Both the position numbers and the translations under genes were made by a program. The notes under the pieces were generated by a model. It was not told where the DNA came from and searched no databases. It saw only the letters and a list, made by a program, of their open reading frames with translations. Positions 17,582-25,686 of a DNA stretch of 64,000 nucleotides are shown here, piece after piece. The DNA comes from Microbacterium caowuchunii (GTDB lineage Bacteria > Actinomycetota > Actinomycetes > Actinomycetales > Microbacteriaceae), in assembly GCF_008727755.1 (NCBI RefSeq), contig NZ_CP044231.1, forward strand, positions 2,790,001-2,854,000, read 5' to 3'. How positions within the stretch are numbered: the first letter of the stretch is position 1; every line of letters starts with the position of its first letter.

Positions 17582-18415
17582 TCACTCCTCCTCGTCCAGG
17601 TCCTGGCGCAGTGCCCGGACGATGTCGTTGAACTCGGGGGTGGTCTGCAGGATCACATCGCGCGGCTTCGGGAAGTCCACCGGCAGGATCTGCCGGATGC
17701 GACCGGGGCGGGGCGTCATGTGCACGACCCGGTCCGCCAGGAAGACCGCCTCCGGGATGTCGTGGGTGACGAAGACGACCGTCGAGGTGGTCTCCAGCAC
17801 GATCCGCTGCAGTTCCAGGTTCATCCGTTCCCGGGTGAGGGCGTCCAGCGCCCCGAACGGCTCGTCCATGAGGAGGAGTTCCGGTTCCGTGCTCAGCGCC
17901 CGCGCGATCGCGGCGCGCTGGCGCATCCCGCCCGACAGTTCCCGGGGGTAGGAGCGTTCGAACCCCTTGAGCCCCACCAGATCCGCGAGCTCCGTGGCGC
18001 GGCGACGGCGCTCGGCCGTCCCCACCCCACGGAGCTTCAACGGCAGCGCGATGTTGTCGAGCACCGAGAACCAGGGGAACAGGTTGCTCTCCTGGAAGAC
18101 GAAGCCGAGCTTGGTCACGGCGGACCGTTCCACCCGCCCGTCCTTCCAGAGCTGATTGCCGTCGACCGCGATCGTCCCGGTCGTGGGCGAGAGCAGCCCG
18201 CCGATCATGCGCAGCAGCGTCGTCTTGCCGCAACCGGAGCGACCGATCACGGCGACGAACTCGCCGCGGTGGATGGAGAGATCCACCCCGGAGACGGCGT
18301 GCGTCACGCCGGACCGGGTGTGGAAGTCCCGGCCCACGCCTTCGATCTTGAGGCGCGGGACCTCGTCCTTCGCGTCACCGGCCGAAGCCGTGGATGGGAG
18401 CGTCTCGTTTCTCAT
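17582..18415 (-). CDS. ABC transporter ATP-binding protein, SsuB/TauB type (importer 2)
   Basis: This 277-residue ATPase has Walker A GRSGCGKTT, Q-loop VFQESNLFPWFSV, signature LSGGMRQRA, Walker B LLLMDEPFGALD and switch His in FVTHDIPEAV. The FGALD and HDI-EA elements are typical of the nitrate/sulfonate/taurine group. It sits between the SBP gene (43 bases upstream) and the permease. Confidence 0.92.
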   Translation of the reverse strand: MRNETLPSTASAGDAKDEVPRLKIEGVGRDFHTRSGVTHAVSGVDLSIHRGEFVAVIGRSGCGKTTLLRMIGGLLSPTTGTIAVDGNQLWKDGRVERSAVTKLGFVFQESNLFPWFSVLDNIALPLKLRGVGTAERRRRATELADLVGLKGFERSYPRELSGGMRQRAAIARALSTEPELLLMDEPFGALDALTRERMNLELQRIVLETTSTVVFVTHDIPEAVFLADRVVHMTPRPGRIRQILPVDFPKPRDVILQTTPEFNDIVRALRQDLDEEE

Positions 18416-18458
18416 GGGAGCCTTCCTGGCTGGTCGTCGGATTGCATGACTCGGGGGA

Positions 18459-19562
18459 TCAGCCGGCGGGGACGTGGTCGTTCGTGATCCACTTCTCCGG
18501 GTCCTGTCCGCCCTTGAGGAGACCCGCCTTCACGTACGTGTCGTAGGCGCTCGTCCATGCCCCGATGTTGTTCTCCAGCAGCGCCGCGTCGCCCGACTGG
18601 TCGACCCACGTCTGGGTTGTGTAGATCTCCAGCGCGGCGCGTGCCACGCCGTCGTCCTGGAGCGCCGGGAAGTCCCAGTCACCGCTGTCGCGCATGATCT
18701 GCAGGACGTTGTCGAAGTCGTTCTCGGAGTCGTCGATGACGAACTGCACGGCCTCCTGGATGGCGGCCATGAACTTCTCCATCTGCTCGACCTTCTCGGG
18801 GTCCTCGAGGTTCTTCGCCGTGGTGATCCAGGTCTGGATGTCGGGGGCCGCGCCCAGACCCGCGTCGGTGACCACTGCGTCGTCGTTCTGCTGCTCGATG
18901 GCGAGCGACGTGTCCAGGCTCACGATGTAGCCGGAGAGCTGTCCCTGGCGGACGACCTCGAGCGTCGCTGCCGTGACCGGAACGGCCTGGCGGGTCACCG
19001 ATTCGAGCGGGATGTCGTCGGCCCCCAGCGCGAGGTTCAGCATCTTCTCGCTGGTCCCCCCGATGGAACCCATGCCCATGACCTGGCCCTCCATGTCGTC
19101 GGGCGACTCGATGGGGTTGTCCTCGACGGAGACGACCCGGAGGTTGGACTTGTACGCCATCGTCCCGATCGCGGTGATCTCCTGCCCCGCCTCCATCGCC
19201 GGCATCACGTCGACGGTGCTCGCCCGGGTGATGGGGGTCGATCCCCCGAGGAGGGACTGGATGGCGGCCGCGGTGCCCTGCACCGGCTGCAGCTCCACGT
19301 CCAGGCCGTGCTTCTCGAAGTACCCGCCGGAGTAGGCGAACATCTCGGGGGTGAAGCTGAAGGACTCGAGCGGCAGGAACGTCACCACGAGCATCTTCTG
19401 CAGCTCGGCAGGGGCTTCCGCATCGGCGGACGCGCTGCTTCCCGAGGTGTCGCCGGAGCATCCGGCGAGGGCGAGAGCGCCGGCGGCCAAGAACGCGGCT
19501 GCGGTGCGGGCCAGGCGCTTGTGGGACGCCGTGGCGGTCGGATGTGTCGTAGCACTGACCAT
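18459..19562 (-). CDS. ABC transporter solute-binding lipoprotein, NMT1/SsuA type (importer 2)
   Basis: This secreted lipoprotein of 367 residues has a signal (RLARTAAAFLAAGALALAGC) with lipobox LALAGC, followed by a Ser/Thr/Ala linker. The body resembles NMT1/SsuA proteins: FAYSGGYFEKHGLDVELQPV, LLGGSTPITRASTVDVMPAM and GQVMGMGSIGG. The ATG has aggag six bases upstream. It is the first gene of the operon; an IclR-type palindrome lies about 100 bases upstream. The ligand is unknown. Members of this group bind sulfonates, nitrate, riboflavin/thiamine precursors or phthalate-like acids. Confidence 0.9.
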   Translation of the reverse strand: MVSATTHPTATASHKRLARTAAAFLAAGALALAGCSGDTSGSSASADAEAPAELQKMLVVTFLPLESFSFTPEMFAYSGGYFEKHGLDVELQPVQGTAAAIQSLLGGSTPITRASTVDVMPAMEAGQEITAIGTMAYKSNLRVVSVEDNPIESPDDMEGQVMGMGSIGGTSEKMLNLALGADDIPLESVTRQAVPVTAATLEVVRQGQLSGYIVSLDTSLAIEQQNDDAVVTDAGLGAAPDIQTWITTAKNLEDPEKVEQMEKFMAAIQEAVQFVIDDSENDFDNVLQIMRDSGDWDFPALQDDGVARAALEIYTTQTWVDQSGDAALLENNIGAWTSAYDTYVKAGLLKGGQDPEKWITNDHVPAG

Positions 19563-19617
19563 GTCTGACTCCTGTGTCTGGACGATCCGCCCGCTTCCTC
19601 GCGGTCGGCGTTGCCTG

Positions 19618-19670
19618 AGTCTGCACACGGTGTGGGAGACACCCAACCCGCCTTTTCATCCAGCGAAAGG
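19618..19670 (-). promoter_or_regulatory. IclR-type palindrome (19652-19670) and -10-like box of importer 2
   Basis: The core TTTCATCCAGCGAAA spans 19654-19668. CAGACT on the minus strand (19623-19618) is exactly 40.5 bp from its centre, with a weak -35 TTGGGT between. Confidence 0.65.
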
Positions 19671-19696
19671 CGAAGGGCGAGAGGCGGAAACGCGCA

Positions 19697-19742
19697 GACG
19701 CGACCATCCTCCGGGGTGCCTGCCCCGGAGGATGGTCGCGTC
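19697..19742 (-). terminator. Terminator hairpin of the UGSC-2 operon
   Basis: A 20-bp perfect stem with a 6-base loop (tgcctg) lies 34 bases after the stop of the copy-2 partner gene. Confidence 0.9.
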
Positions 19743-19775
19743 GGTTGCGAGCGTCGTGGTCTCGCCTGCGGCGGG

Positions 19776-20894
19776 TCAGCCGATCCTGCTCGACGAGTAC
19801 GGGTGCTCCCGCGGAGGGTTCAGCGTGAAGATCTCCACGACGGCGGACACCCCGGCGTTGTTCGCCCCGGCCACCATGATCTGGACCGAGGTGGGGTGGC
19901 TGAGCAGGTTCACCGTGTCCGGGGTCTCTCCCGCGCTCGCCGTGTCCGGCATCGAGTCGGGGTGCTCCGAGGACAGCCGCCACCGGGTCTTGTGCGACAG
20001 CGCATCCTTGCCGACCGCTGTCAGCTCGGCGCGGTCCCGCGTCGCGTGGGCGTGGATGTACTGCCGCAGGTCGTCCTTGCTCCACCCCGCAGACGCGAAC
20101 ACGTCGGCGTGCTCGGGCGTGAGCACGAGCAGCGCACTGGTGTACTCGTGGATGAGCGCTCCGGTGCGGCAGATCGTGTCGATGAAGTCGCGCGCGAGCT
20201 GCTCAGGGACCATCGTGTGCCGGGCCTCGACATGGATCACGGAGCGGATCACGAACGCGGTGACGACGCTGTCGCCCGCCTCGAAGCCGTATTCGGTGTG
20301 CAGCGGCGGCCACGGGCTCTGCTCCTCGTTCTCGCCGATGCAGGCCGAGTACTTCGAGGGGTTGCCCTGCGTGGCCTGATCGAGCTTGTGCGGGTGCAGG
20401 CCGAACACGTTGATGCAGGCGAGCCGGATGGCGCGGCCGATCGTCGCGTTCGCGCGGAACCCCGATCCGAAGATGTTGCCCTCGCTGTTGAGGCCGATCT
20501 CGTGACGGATCGGGCCGTTCACGACGAGGAACGGGGCGGTGCCGGTGGTCGACTGCCAGATCCCGCGTGCCGGGTGCGGCTCCTTGGCGATGGCCTCCCA
20601 GGCGGCGAGCACGACGGGGAAGTACTCCGGCCGGCATCCCGCCATCGCGGCGTTGATCGCGGCGAGCCGTACCGTCAGGTCCCGGTTCAGGTGGGTGATC
20701 GTGAAGAGGACCTCTTCCGGATCACGGTCGACGCTCGCCAGGAACGGCTCCAGCGAGGAGGCGCTGACCGGCACGACCGGGAGTCCGTCGGTCCATTCGC
20801 GGTCGAAGTAGTACTCCAGGGCGTCCTGGATCCGGGCGACGTCCACGGCGGGGACGGTCTCGGCGGTGGCCTGGGCGGTTTCGGTCGTCGTCAT
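19776..20894 (-). CDS. Conserved protein of unknown function, partner of UGSC-family protein (copy 2)
   Basis: This 372-residue soluble protein is paralogous to the one at 5382-6410, with an extra 15 or so residues at the N terminus and a different C-terminal end (NPPREHPYSSSRIG). Conserved blocks are WTDGLPVVPV, MAGCRPEYFPVVLAAWEAI, VVNGPIRHEIGLNSEGN, FRANATIGRAIRL, CIGENEEQSPWPP and VAGANNAGVSAVVEI. The two cysteines shared with copy 1 (AGC-PEYF, CIGENEE) are present. It begins one base after the UGSC-2 stop. Divergence between the two copies is large, so they probably act on different substrates rather than being a recent duplication. Confidence 0.8.
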   Translation of the reverse strand: MTTTETAQATAETVPAVDVARIQDALEYYFDREWTDGLPVVPVSASSLEPFLASVDRDPEEVLFTITHLNRDLTVRLAAINAAMAGCRPEYFPVVLAAWEAIAKEPHPARGIWQSTTGTAPFLVVNGPIRHEIGLNSEGNIFGSGFRANATIGRAIRLACINVFGLHPHKLDQATQGNPSKYSACIGENEEQSPWPPLHTEYGFEAGDSVVTAFVIRSVIHVEARHTMVPEQLARDFIDTICRTGALIHEYTSALLVLTPEHADVFASAGWSKDDLRQYIHAHATRDRAELTAVGKDALSHKTRWRLSSEHPDSMPDTASAGETPDTVNLLSHPTSVQIMVAGANNAGVSAVVEIFTLNPPREHPYSSSRIG

Positions 20895-20895
20895 G

Positions 20896-21435
20896 TCAGG
20901 CCTCCACGCCCAGGATGCGGATCACGTCGGGGATGGCGGCGAGCGCGCGCTCGCGCACCTCGTCGGCGGACAGGCTGGCCATGGGGTGCGCCACCGCGTG
21001 GAAGTCGAACCCGGGGAAGCCCTGCACCGTCGCCATCGCGCGTCCCGACGCCAGGAAGGAATCGGAGGTGATGGCGACCGTGGGCACACCCGCGCGCTCG
21101 AAGAGGATGCCGTCCGCCACGGTCGCGGCGCTGCACGACCCGCAGTCGCCGACCGCGGTGACCACGACGTCGCACTCGTCGACGATCGTGCGCAGCAGTT
21201 CCTCGGAGACGGGTGTGCCGAAGTAGTCCTTCGTGTAGAGCCGCGACTCCCCGGCGCCGTAGTGCGTGCGCAGCTCCTCGGCGATGTGATCGAGCAGCAT
21301 CGTCGAATTCGGCTTGGTGTTGTCGAGCAGCCCGATCGTCAGTCCCTTCAGGCTCACCGGCCGCGGTGAGAGGGTGTGGTCGAGTGCATCGTCCGCCGCC
21401 CCGGTGGGGTCGAGCAGGAGTTCTTCAGTAGCCAT
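20896..21435 (-). CDS. UGSC-family protein, cysteine form (copy 2)
   Basis: The protein has 179 residues with Cys98-Gly-Ser-Cys101 in TAVGDCGSCSAATVADG, at the same residue numbers as copy 1. The N-terminal strand LTIGLLDNTKPN and the later ITSDSFLASGRAMATVQG match copy 1 (VICTDAFVQPSSAMAALKG). The start ATG has gaaagg about nine bases upstream. It is divergent from the MaoC operon across a shared palindrome. As in copy 1, a redox or nucleophilic role for the cysteine pair is inference. Confidence 0.82.
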   Translation of the reverse strand: MATEELLLDPTGAADDALDHTLSPRPVSLKGLTIGLLDNTKPNSTMLLDHIAEELRTHYGAGESRLYTKDYFGTPVSEELLRTIVDECDVVVTAVGDCGSCSAATVADGILFERAGVPTVAITSDSFLASGRAMATVQGFPGFDFHAVAHPMASLSADEVRERALAAIPDVIRILGVEA

Positions 21436-21476
21436 GGCGGCGCGCCTTTCATCAACATCGTTCGTCGGCGGACCCG

Positions 21477-21563
21477 ACTATGACACGGGCCCCGAAGCGG
21501 CCCTCTCCGGGCTTTCATCAGGTGAAAAAGTCGGCTCCGCGCGCCGTCGCGGCACGGGAGGAT
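21477..21563. promoter_or_regulatory. Shared IclR-type palindrome (21511-21529) between UGSC-2 and the MaoC operon
   Basis: TTTCATCAGGTGAAA (21513-21527) lies between divergent genes. CATAGT toward UGSC-2 (21482-21477) and GAGGAT toward MaoC (21558-21563) are both 40.5 bp from its centre, so one site could serve both promoters. Confidence 0.65.
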
Positions 21564-21616
21564 CTGGTCACGGCGGGGGATCCCTTCCGCGCGCACAAGA
21601 CAGCAAGGAGGCTGGC

Positions 21617-22084
21617 ATGTCACACGCCCCGTCCCCCGTGACGACGACCATCGACGATCTGCAGGACCTCGTCGGCGCCGAACTCGGCCCGTCCTCCTGG
21701 CGCGAGATCCCGCAGGCCGACATCGACACCTACGCCGTGCTCACCGGCGACGACAACCCGATCCACGTGGATGCCGAGGCCGCTGCCGCGTCGCCCTACG
21801 GCGGGCGCATCGCCCACGGGATGCTGACCCTCAGCATGGTGGTCCCGCATCTGCGGGAGATCTACCAGGTCACCGGCGGCGGGATGGGCATCGTCTACGG
21901 CTTCGACCGCATCCGCTTCCCGAACGCCGTGCCCTCCGGCGCCCGCATCCGGGTGAGCGGGACCGTCATGACCGTGGCGGACATCGAGAACGGCTACCAG
22001 GTGACCCTGCGCCTCGTCTTCCACGTGGAGGGCGCCGCGAAACCGGCGTGCGTCGCCGATCTGATCCTGAGGCACTACCGGTGA
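21617..22084 (+). CDS. MaoC-like (R)-specific enoyl-CoA hydratase
   Basis: This 155-residue single hotdog domain protein would add water to enoyl-CoA thioesters. The hydratase motif YAVLTGDDNPIHVDAEAAAAS (about 38-58) contains the Asp and His catalytic residues, followed by GGRIAHGMLTLSMV. The start ATG is 5 bases after aaggaggctggc. It overlaps the acyl-CoA ligase by GTGA and forms a three-gene operon with the ligase and dehydrogenase. Confidence 0.9.
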   Translation: MSHAPSPVTTTIDDLQDLVGAELGPSSWREIPQADIDTYAVLTGDDNPIHVDAEAAAASPYGGRIAHGMLTLSMVVPHLREIYQVTGGGMGIVYGFDRIRFPNAVPSGARIRVSGTVMTVADIENGYQVTLRLVFHVEGAAKPACVADLILRHYR

Positions 22085-23703
22085 CCGAGCCCGCCGGCGC
22101 CGCGCCGCACTACAGCGACCTGTGGCAGGGCATCGCCCGATCCGATCCCGAGCGCATCGCGGTGATCACCCGCGAGGGCACCGTCACCTGGGCGCAGCTC
22201 GCCGCCGAGGCGGGGGCACTCGCCTGGCACCTGTCGCAGCGCGGCCTCGGCGTCGGCGACGCCGCCGCGATGCTCCTCTACAACCGGCCCGAGTACCTCG
22301 CGTTCACCTGGGCGTGCCTGGCCATCGGGGTCTCCCCGGTCGCGATCAACTACCGCTATCGCGCGGGCGAAGTGCGTGATCTGCTCGTGGACTCCCGGAT
22401 CTCGGTCCTGCTCACCGTGGACTCGCTCGGCGGGATCGCCCGCGAGGCCGCCGCCGGGCTGGAACCCGCGGTCGAGATCATCACCGTCGCCGACGGCGGT
22501 CCGGCGGTGCCCGGTGCGGTTCTCTACGCCGAGCTCGCCGCCGCCGGCGGGGCGCTCCCCGATGCCGCCCCGCGCGGGGCCGAGATGCGGCTGTACACCG
22601 GCGGTACCACGGGCGCCCCCAAAGCGGTCGTGTGGGACCTCGACACCCTGCTGATCGCCCGGCGGCAGTCCACCTGGGGCCTGCTCGGCATCGAACCGCC
22701 GGAGACGCTCGCGGACGCCGTCCGGATCGCCGTCGACCCGGCGACGCCGCGCGTGGTCACGCTGCCACTGACCCCGCTGCTGCACGGCACCGCGCAGTCC
22801 ACCACGATGGGCACCCTCGCGCTCGGCGGCACGGTCGTGCTGCACGCGGCGGCCCGGATGGACATCGACGAGGCGGTGCGGCTGACGCGCGAGCATCGCG
22901 TGACCCGGCTGATCGTGGCGGGCGACGCGCTCGGCCTGCCGTTCGCCGAAGCGGTCGAGCGCACCGGCGAGGGGCTGCCCCACGTCGACTCGATCCTCAG
23001 CTCCGGCATGCGCTTCAGCGACGACGTCAAGCGGCGGCTGCATCGCCTCGGCGACCTCGCGATCGTCGACATCCTCGCCTCGAGCGAGGGCGGGCCCTAC
23101 GCGTTCGGCATCACCCGGGGCGTCGACGACCTCCCCGCGCGCCTCGCGCTCACCCCCGGAACCGTGCTCCTCGACGAGGACCTCACCGAGATCCAGGCGG
23201 ATGCCGGTGCACTGGGGATCCTCGCGTACCGGGGCATCCTGCCCAAGGGCTACTTCGGCGACCCGGAGAAGACCGCCGAGACGTTCCCCGCCATCCGCGG
23301 TCACCGCTATGTGATGCCGGGCGACTGGGCGCGCGCCCGCGGCGACGGCACGGTGGAGTTGCTCGGCCGGCTCAGCGCCGTGGTCAACACGGGAGGTGAG
23401 AAGGTCTTCCCCGCGGAGGTGGAGGAGGCGCTGCTCAGCCACCCCGACATCGACGACGCGATCGTGTTCGGGCTGCCCGACGAGCGCTTCGGCGAGGTCG
23501 TCTCCGCCATGGTCGCCCCGGTCCCCGGCCGGCGGGTCGATGTGACCGAGCTCCACGCACACCTGGATGCCCGCCTGGCCGGGTACAAGAAGCCGAGGCA
23601 CGTGTTCGTCAGGGAAAGCCTCGGCCGCGGCTCGACCGGAAAGGTCGAACTCGCCCGAGTCAAGGAGGACGCGTTGCGCGAACTCGCCGAGGTGACGCGA
23701 TGA
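22081..23703 (+). CDS. AMP-dependent acyl-CoA synthetase/ligase
   Basis: This 540-residue adenylate-forming enzyme activates a carboxylic acid to its CoA thioester. The phosphate loop YTGGTTGAPKAVV is at 172-184. The domain junction reads VMPGDWARARGDGTVELLGRLSAVVNTGGEKVFPAEVEEAL, and the C-terminal catalytic lysine is in GRGSTGKVEL (about 521). GTG is the start, in the GTGA overlap. With the hydratase and dehydrogenase it forms a short beta-oxidation-like route. The substrate acid is not evident; the active-site region (LTPLLHGTAQ) fits a fatty or aryl/alicyclic acid. Confidence 0.9.
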   Translation: MTEPAGAAPHYSDLWQGIARSDPERIAVITREGTVTWAQLAAEAGALAWHLSQRGLGVGDAAAMLLYNRPEYLAFTWACLAIGVSPVAINYRYRAGEVRDLLVDSRISVLLTVDSLGGIAREAAAGLEPAVEIITVADGGPAVPGAVLYAELAAAGGALPDAAPRGAEMRLYTGGTTGAPKAVVWDLDTLLIARRQSTWGLLGIEPPETLADAVRIAVDPATPRVVTLPLTPLLHGTAQSTTMGTLALGGTVVLHAAARMDIDEAVRLTREHRVTRLIVAGDALGLPFAEAVERTGEGLPHVDSILSSGMRFSDDVKRRLHRLGDLAIVDILASSEGGPYAFGITRGVDDLPARLALTPGTVLLDEDLTEIQADAGALGILAYRGILPKGYFGDPEKTAETFPAIRGHRYVMPGDWARARGDGTVELLGRLSAVVNTGGEKVFPAEVEEALLSHPDIDDAIVFGLPDERFGEVVSAMVAPVPGRRVDVTELHAHLDARLAGYKKPRHVFVRESLGRGSTGKVELARVKEDALRELAEVTR

Positions 23704-24875
23704 GCGTCGACGCGACCGACGTCTTCGGCTACGCGGAGGCGCTCACCCCGGCCGCCCGCGACAAGCTCCGCGCCCTGCGCGCGCTCCTCGAGGAACGCGC
23801 CCGGCCGCATCTGTCCGAGTGGTGGGAGCGGGCGGAGAGCCCGGCGCACCTGCGGACCGAGCTCGCCGCGCTCCGTCTCGAGGACGACCCCGCTCTGCTC
23901 GGCGAGGACGGCGAGCTCGATCCGCTGTACGTCGGGTTCAAGCACTTCGAGTTCGCGCGGTTCGACATGTCCATCGGCACCCTCTACGGCGGGCAGGTCG
24001 GCATGTTCCGCACGGTCGTCCGGCGCGGCGGGTCCGCGGAGCAGGTGGCGCGGTGGGATCCGCGCATCCCGTCCTTCGATCTCACCGGCTGCTTCGCGCT
24101 CACCGAGCCCGCGCACGGGTCGGACGTGGCCCAGGGCCTCGAGACGACCGCCGTGCGCGAGGGCGACCACTGGCGGATCACAGGGCACAAGCGCTGGATC
24201 GGCAACGCGGCGCTCTCCGACGTGATGCTCGTCGTCGCCAAGGACCACGCCGACGGACGGGCCAAGGTGTTCCTCGTCCCGCGTGAGGCAGCGGGTGTCA
24301 CGGTGACCGACATCTCCGGCAAGATCAGCCTGCGGATGGTGCGCAACGGCGACATCGTGCTGTCGGACGTCCGGGTTCCCGAGTCGGACCGCCTGCAGCG
24401 GATCGACTCCTTCCGCGACCTGTCCGCCATCCTCGCGCAGCTGCGTTACGTTGTGGCCTGGAACTCCGCCGGTCTGCAGGCCGCGGCGTACGAGGCGGCC
24501 CTCGCCTACGCGCTCCGGCGCGAGCAGTTCGGCCGTCCCATCGGCGGATTCCAGCTGGTGCAGGAGAAGCTCGCCCGGATGCTGGGCAACGCCACCGCGG
24601 CCCTGGCGGTCGCGGTCCGGCTCACCGAGCGGCAGCGCGCCGGCGCCATGCGCGAGGAGGACGCCGCACTCGTGAAGATGTGGACGGCCGATCGGGCACG
24701 GGAGACGGTCGCCCTCGCCCGGGAGGTCTGCGGCGGGGAGGGCATCCGGGTGGACACGGACGTCGCCCGCCTGTTCGCGGATGCGGAGGCGCTCTACACG
24801 TTCGAGGGCACGCACGAGATGAACGCCCTCATCGTCGGACGTGCGGTGACGGGTCTGAGCGCGTTCACGCGCTGA
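23700..24875 (+). CDS. Acyl-CoA dehydrogenase (glutaryl-CoA dehydrogenase-like)
   Basis: This 391-residue flavoprotein desaturates an acyl-CoA and passes electrons to ETF. Landmarks are GCFALTEPAHGSDV, HWRITGHKRWIGNA, RREQFGRPIGGFQLVQEKLA and the C-terminal YTFEGTHEMNALIVGR with the catalytic Glu at about 369. That last motif and the KRWIGN segment are most like glutaryl-CoA dehydrogenases, though the arginine expected for a dicarboxylate cannot be assigned by eye. It starts in an ATGA overlap with the ligase and ends 13 bases from the convergent iclR2 stop. Confidence 0.88.
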   Translation: MSVDATDVFGYAEALTPAARDKLRALRALLEERARPHLSEWWERAESPAHLRTELAALRLEDDPALLGEDGELDPLYVGFKHFEFARFDMSIGTLYGGQVGMFRTVVRRGGSAEQVARWDPRIPSFDLTGCFALTEPAHGSDVAQGLETTAVREGDHWRITGHKRWIGNAALSDVMLVVAKDHADGRAKVFLVPREAAGVTVTDISGKISLRMVRNGDIVLSDVRVPESDRLQRIDSFRDLSAILAQLRYVVAWNSAGLQAAAYEAALAYALRREQFGRPIGGFQLVQEKLARMLGNATAALAVAVRLTERQRAGAMREEDAALVKMWTADRARETVALAREVCGGEGIRVDTDVARLFADAEALYTFEGTHEMNALIVGRAVTGLSAFTR

Positions 24876-24888
24876 GACCCCGCGCGGC

Positions 24889-25686
24889 TCAGGAGGATTC
24901 GAAGCCCGCCGCACCCAGTGCGCGGGAGATGGAGGTGGCCGTCAGGCGGACGAGATGGATCATGTTCTTGCCGTCCACGTCCTGCTGGGTGAGCGCGAGG
25001 GACAGCGCGGCGATGACCGCGCCGTCGGCGCCGAGCACGGGCGCGGCGACCCCGATGTGCACGGCATCCACCTGACGGTCGCTGATGGCATACCCGTTGC
25101 GGCGGATCTCGGCGAGCACTCCGGCCAGCGTCTCCCGGTCCCGGTAGGTGCGCGAGGTGAAGGCGGGCAGCTCCCCGGACAGCACGTCCTCCTGGACGTC
25201 CGCCGGCGCGTGGGCGAGGAGGACCTGGCCGATCGCGGTGGCATGCAGCGGATACCGTCCGCCGATCAGGGGCCTGCGGGCGGGCCGGCGCGGGCTCTGG
25301 AACCGTTCGATGGAGATGAGTTCGGTGCCCTCGCGGATGGCCAGGTGTGCTGCGTACCCGGTCGTCTCATACAGGTCGAGCATGTACGGGCGGGCGATGC
25401 GCTGCAGCCCCACCGAGCGGGGGGCGAGGGAAGCGACCTCCCACAGCCGCAGGCCGATCCGGTATTTGCTCTCGCCGTCCCGCTCGAGCGCGCCCCACTC
25501 GGTCAGGCGCTGCACGATGCGGTGGCACGTGGCGATGGGAAGACCGGTACGGCGACTGATCTCGGAGAGGGTCTGGCGGGCGCGGCCGCCCTGGAACGTG
25601 CCGATGATGGTCAGCGCGCGGTCGATCACCGAGCGCGCCGATGACTCCTGCCTGTCCTCACCGGGCCCCGCCGCCACGGTCCCCAT
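24889..25686 (-). CDS. IclR-family transcriptional regulator 2
   Basis: The protein has 265 residues: a winged helix-turn-helix at about 17-75 (VIDRALTIIGTFQGG, TLSEISRRTGLPIATCHRIV) and an IclR effector domain (YPLHATAIGQVLLAHA, IGVAAPVLGADGAVI, IHLVRLTATSISRALG). Its ATG overlaps the stop of the alcohol dehydrogenase by one base (TAATG), so it is the second gene of that operon. That operon carries the shared palindrome, which is consistent with autoregulation through it. Ligand unknown. Confidence 0.9.
   Translation of the reverse strand: MGTVAAGPGEDRQESSARSVIDRALTIIGTFQGGRARQTLSEISRRTGLPIATCHRIVQRLTEWGALERDGESKYRIGLRLWEVASLAPRSVGLQRIARPYMLDLYETTGYAAHLAIREGTELISIERFQSPRRPARRPLIGGRYPLHATAIGQVLLAHAPADVQEDVLSGELPAFTSRTYRDRETLAGVLAEIRRNGYAISDRQVDAVHIGVAAPVLGADGAVIAALSLALTQQDVDGKNMIHLVRLTATSISRALGAAGFESS

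Noticed and set aside
20896..21435. Selenocysteine at the UGSC motif
   Set aside because: The first motif codon is TGC in both copies, not TGA, so standard cysteine is used.
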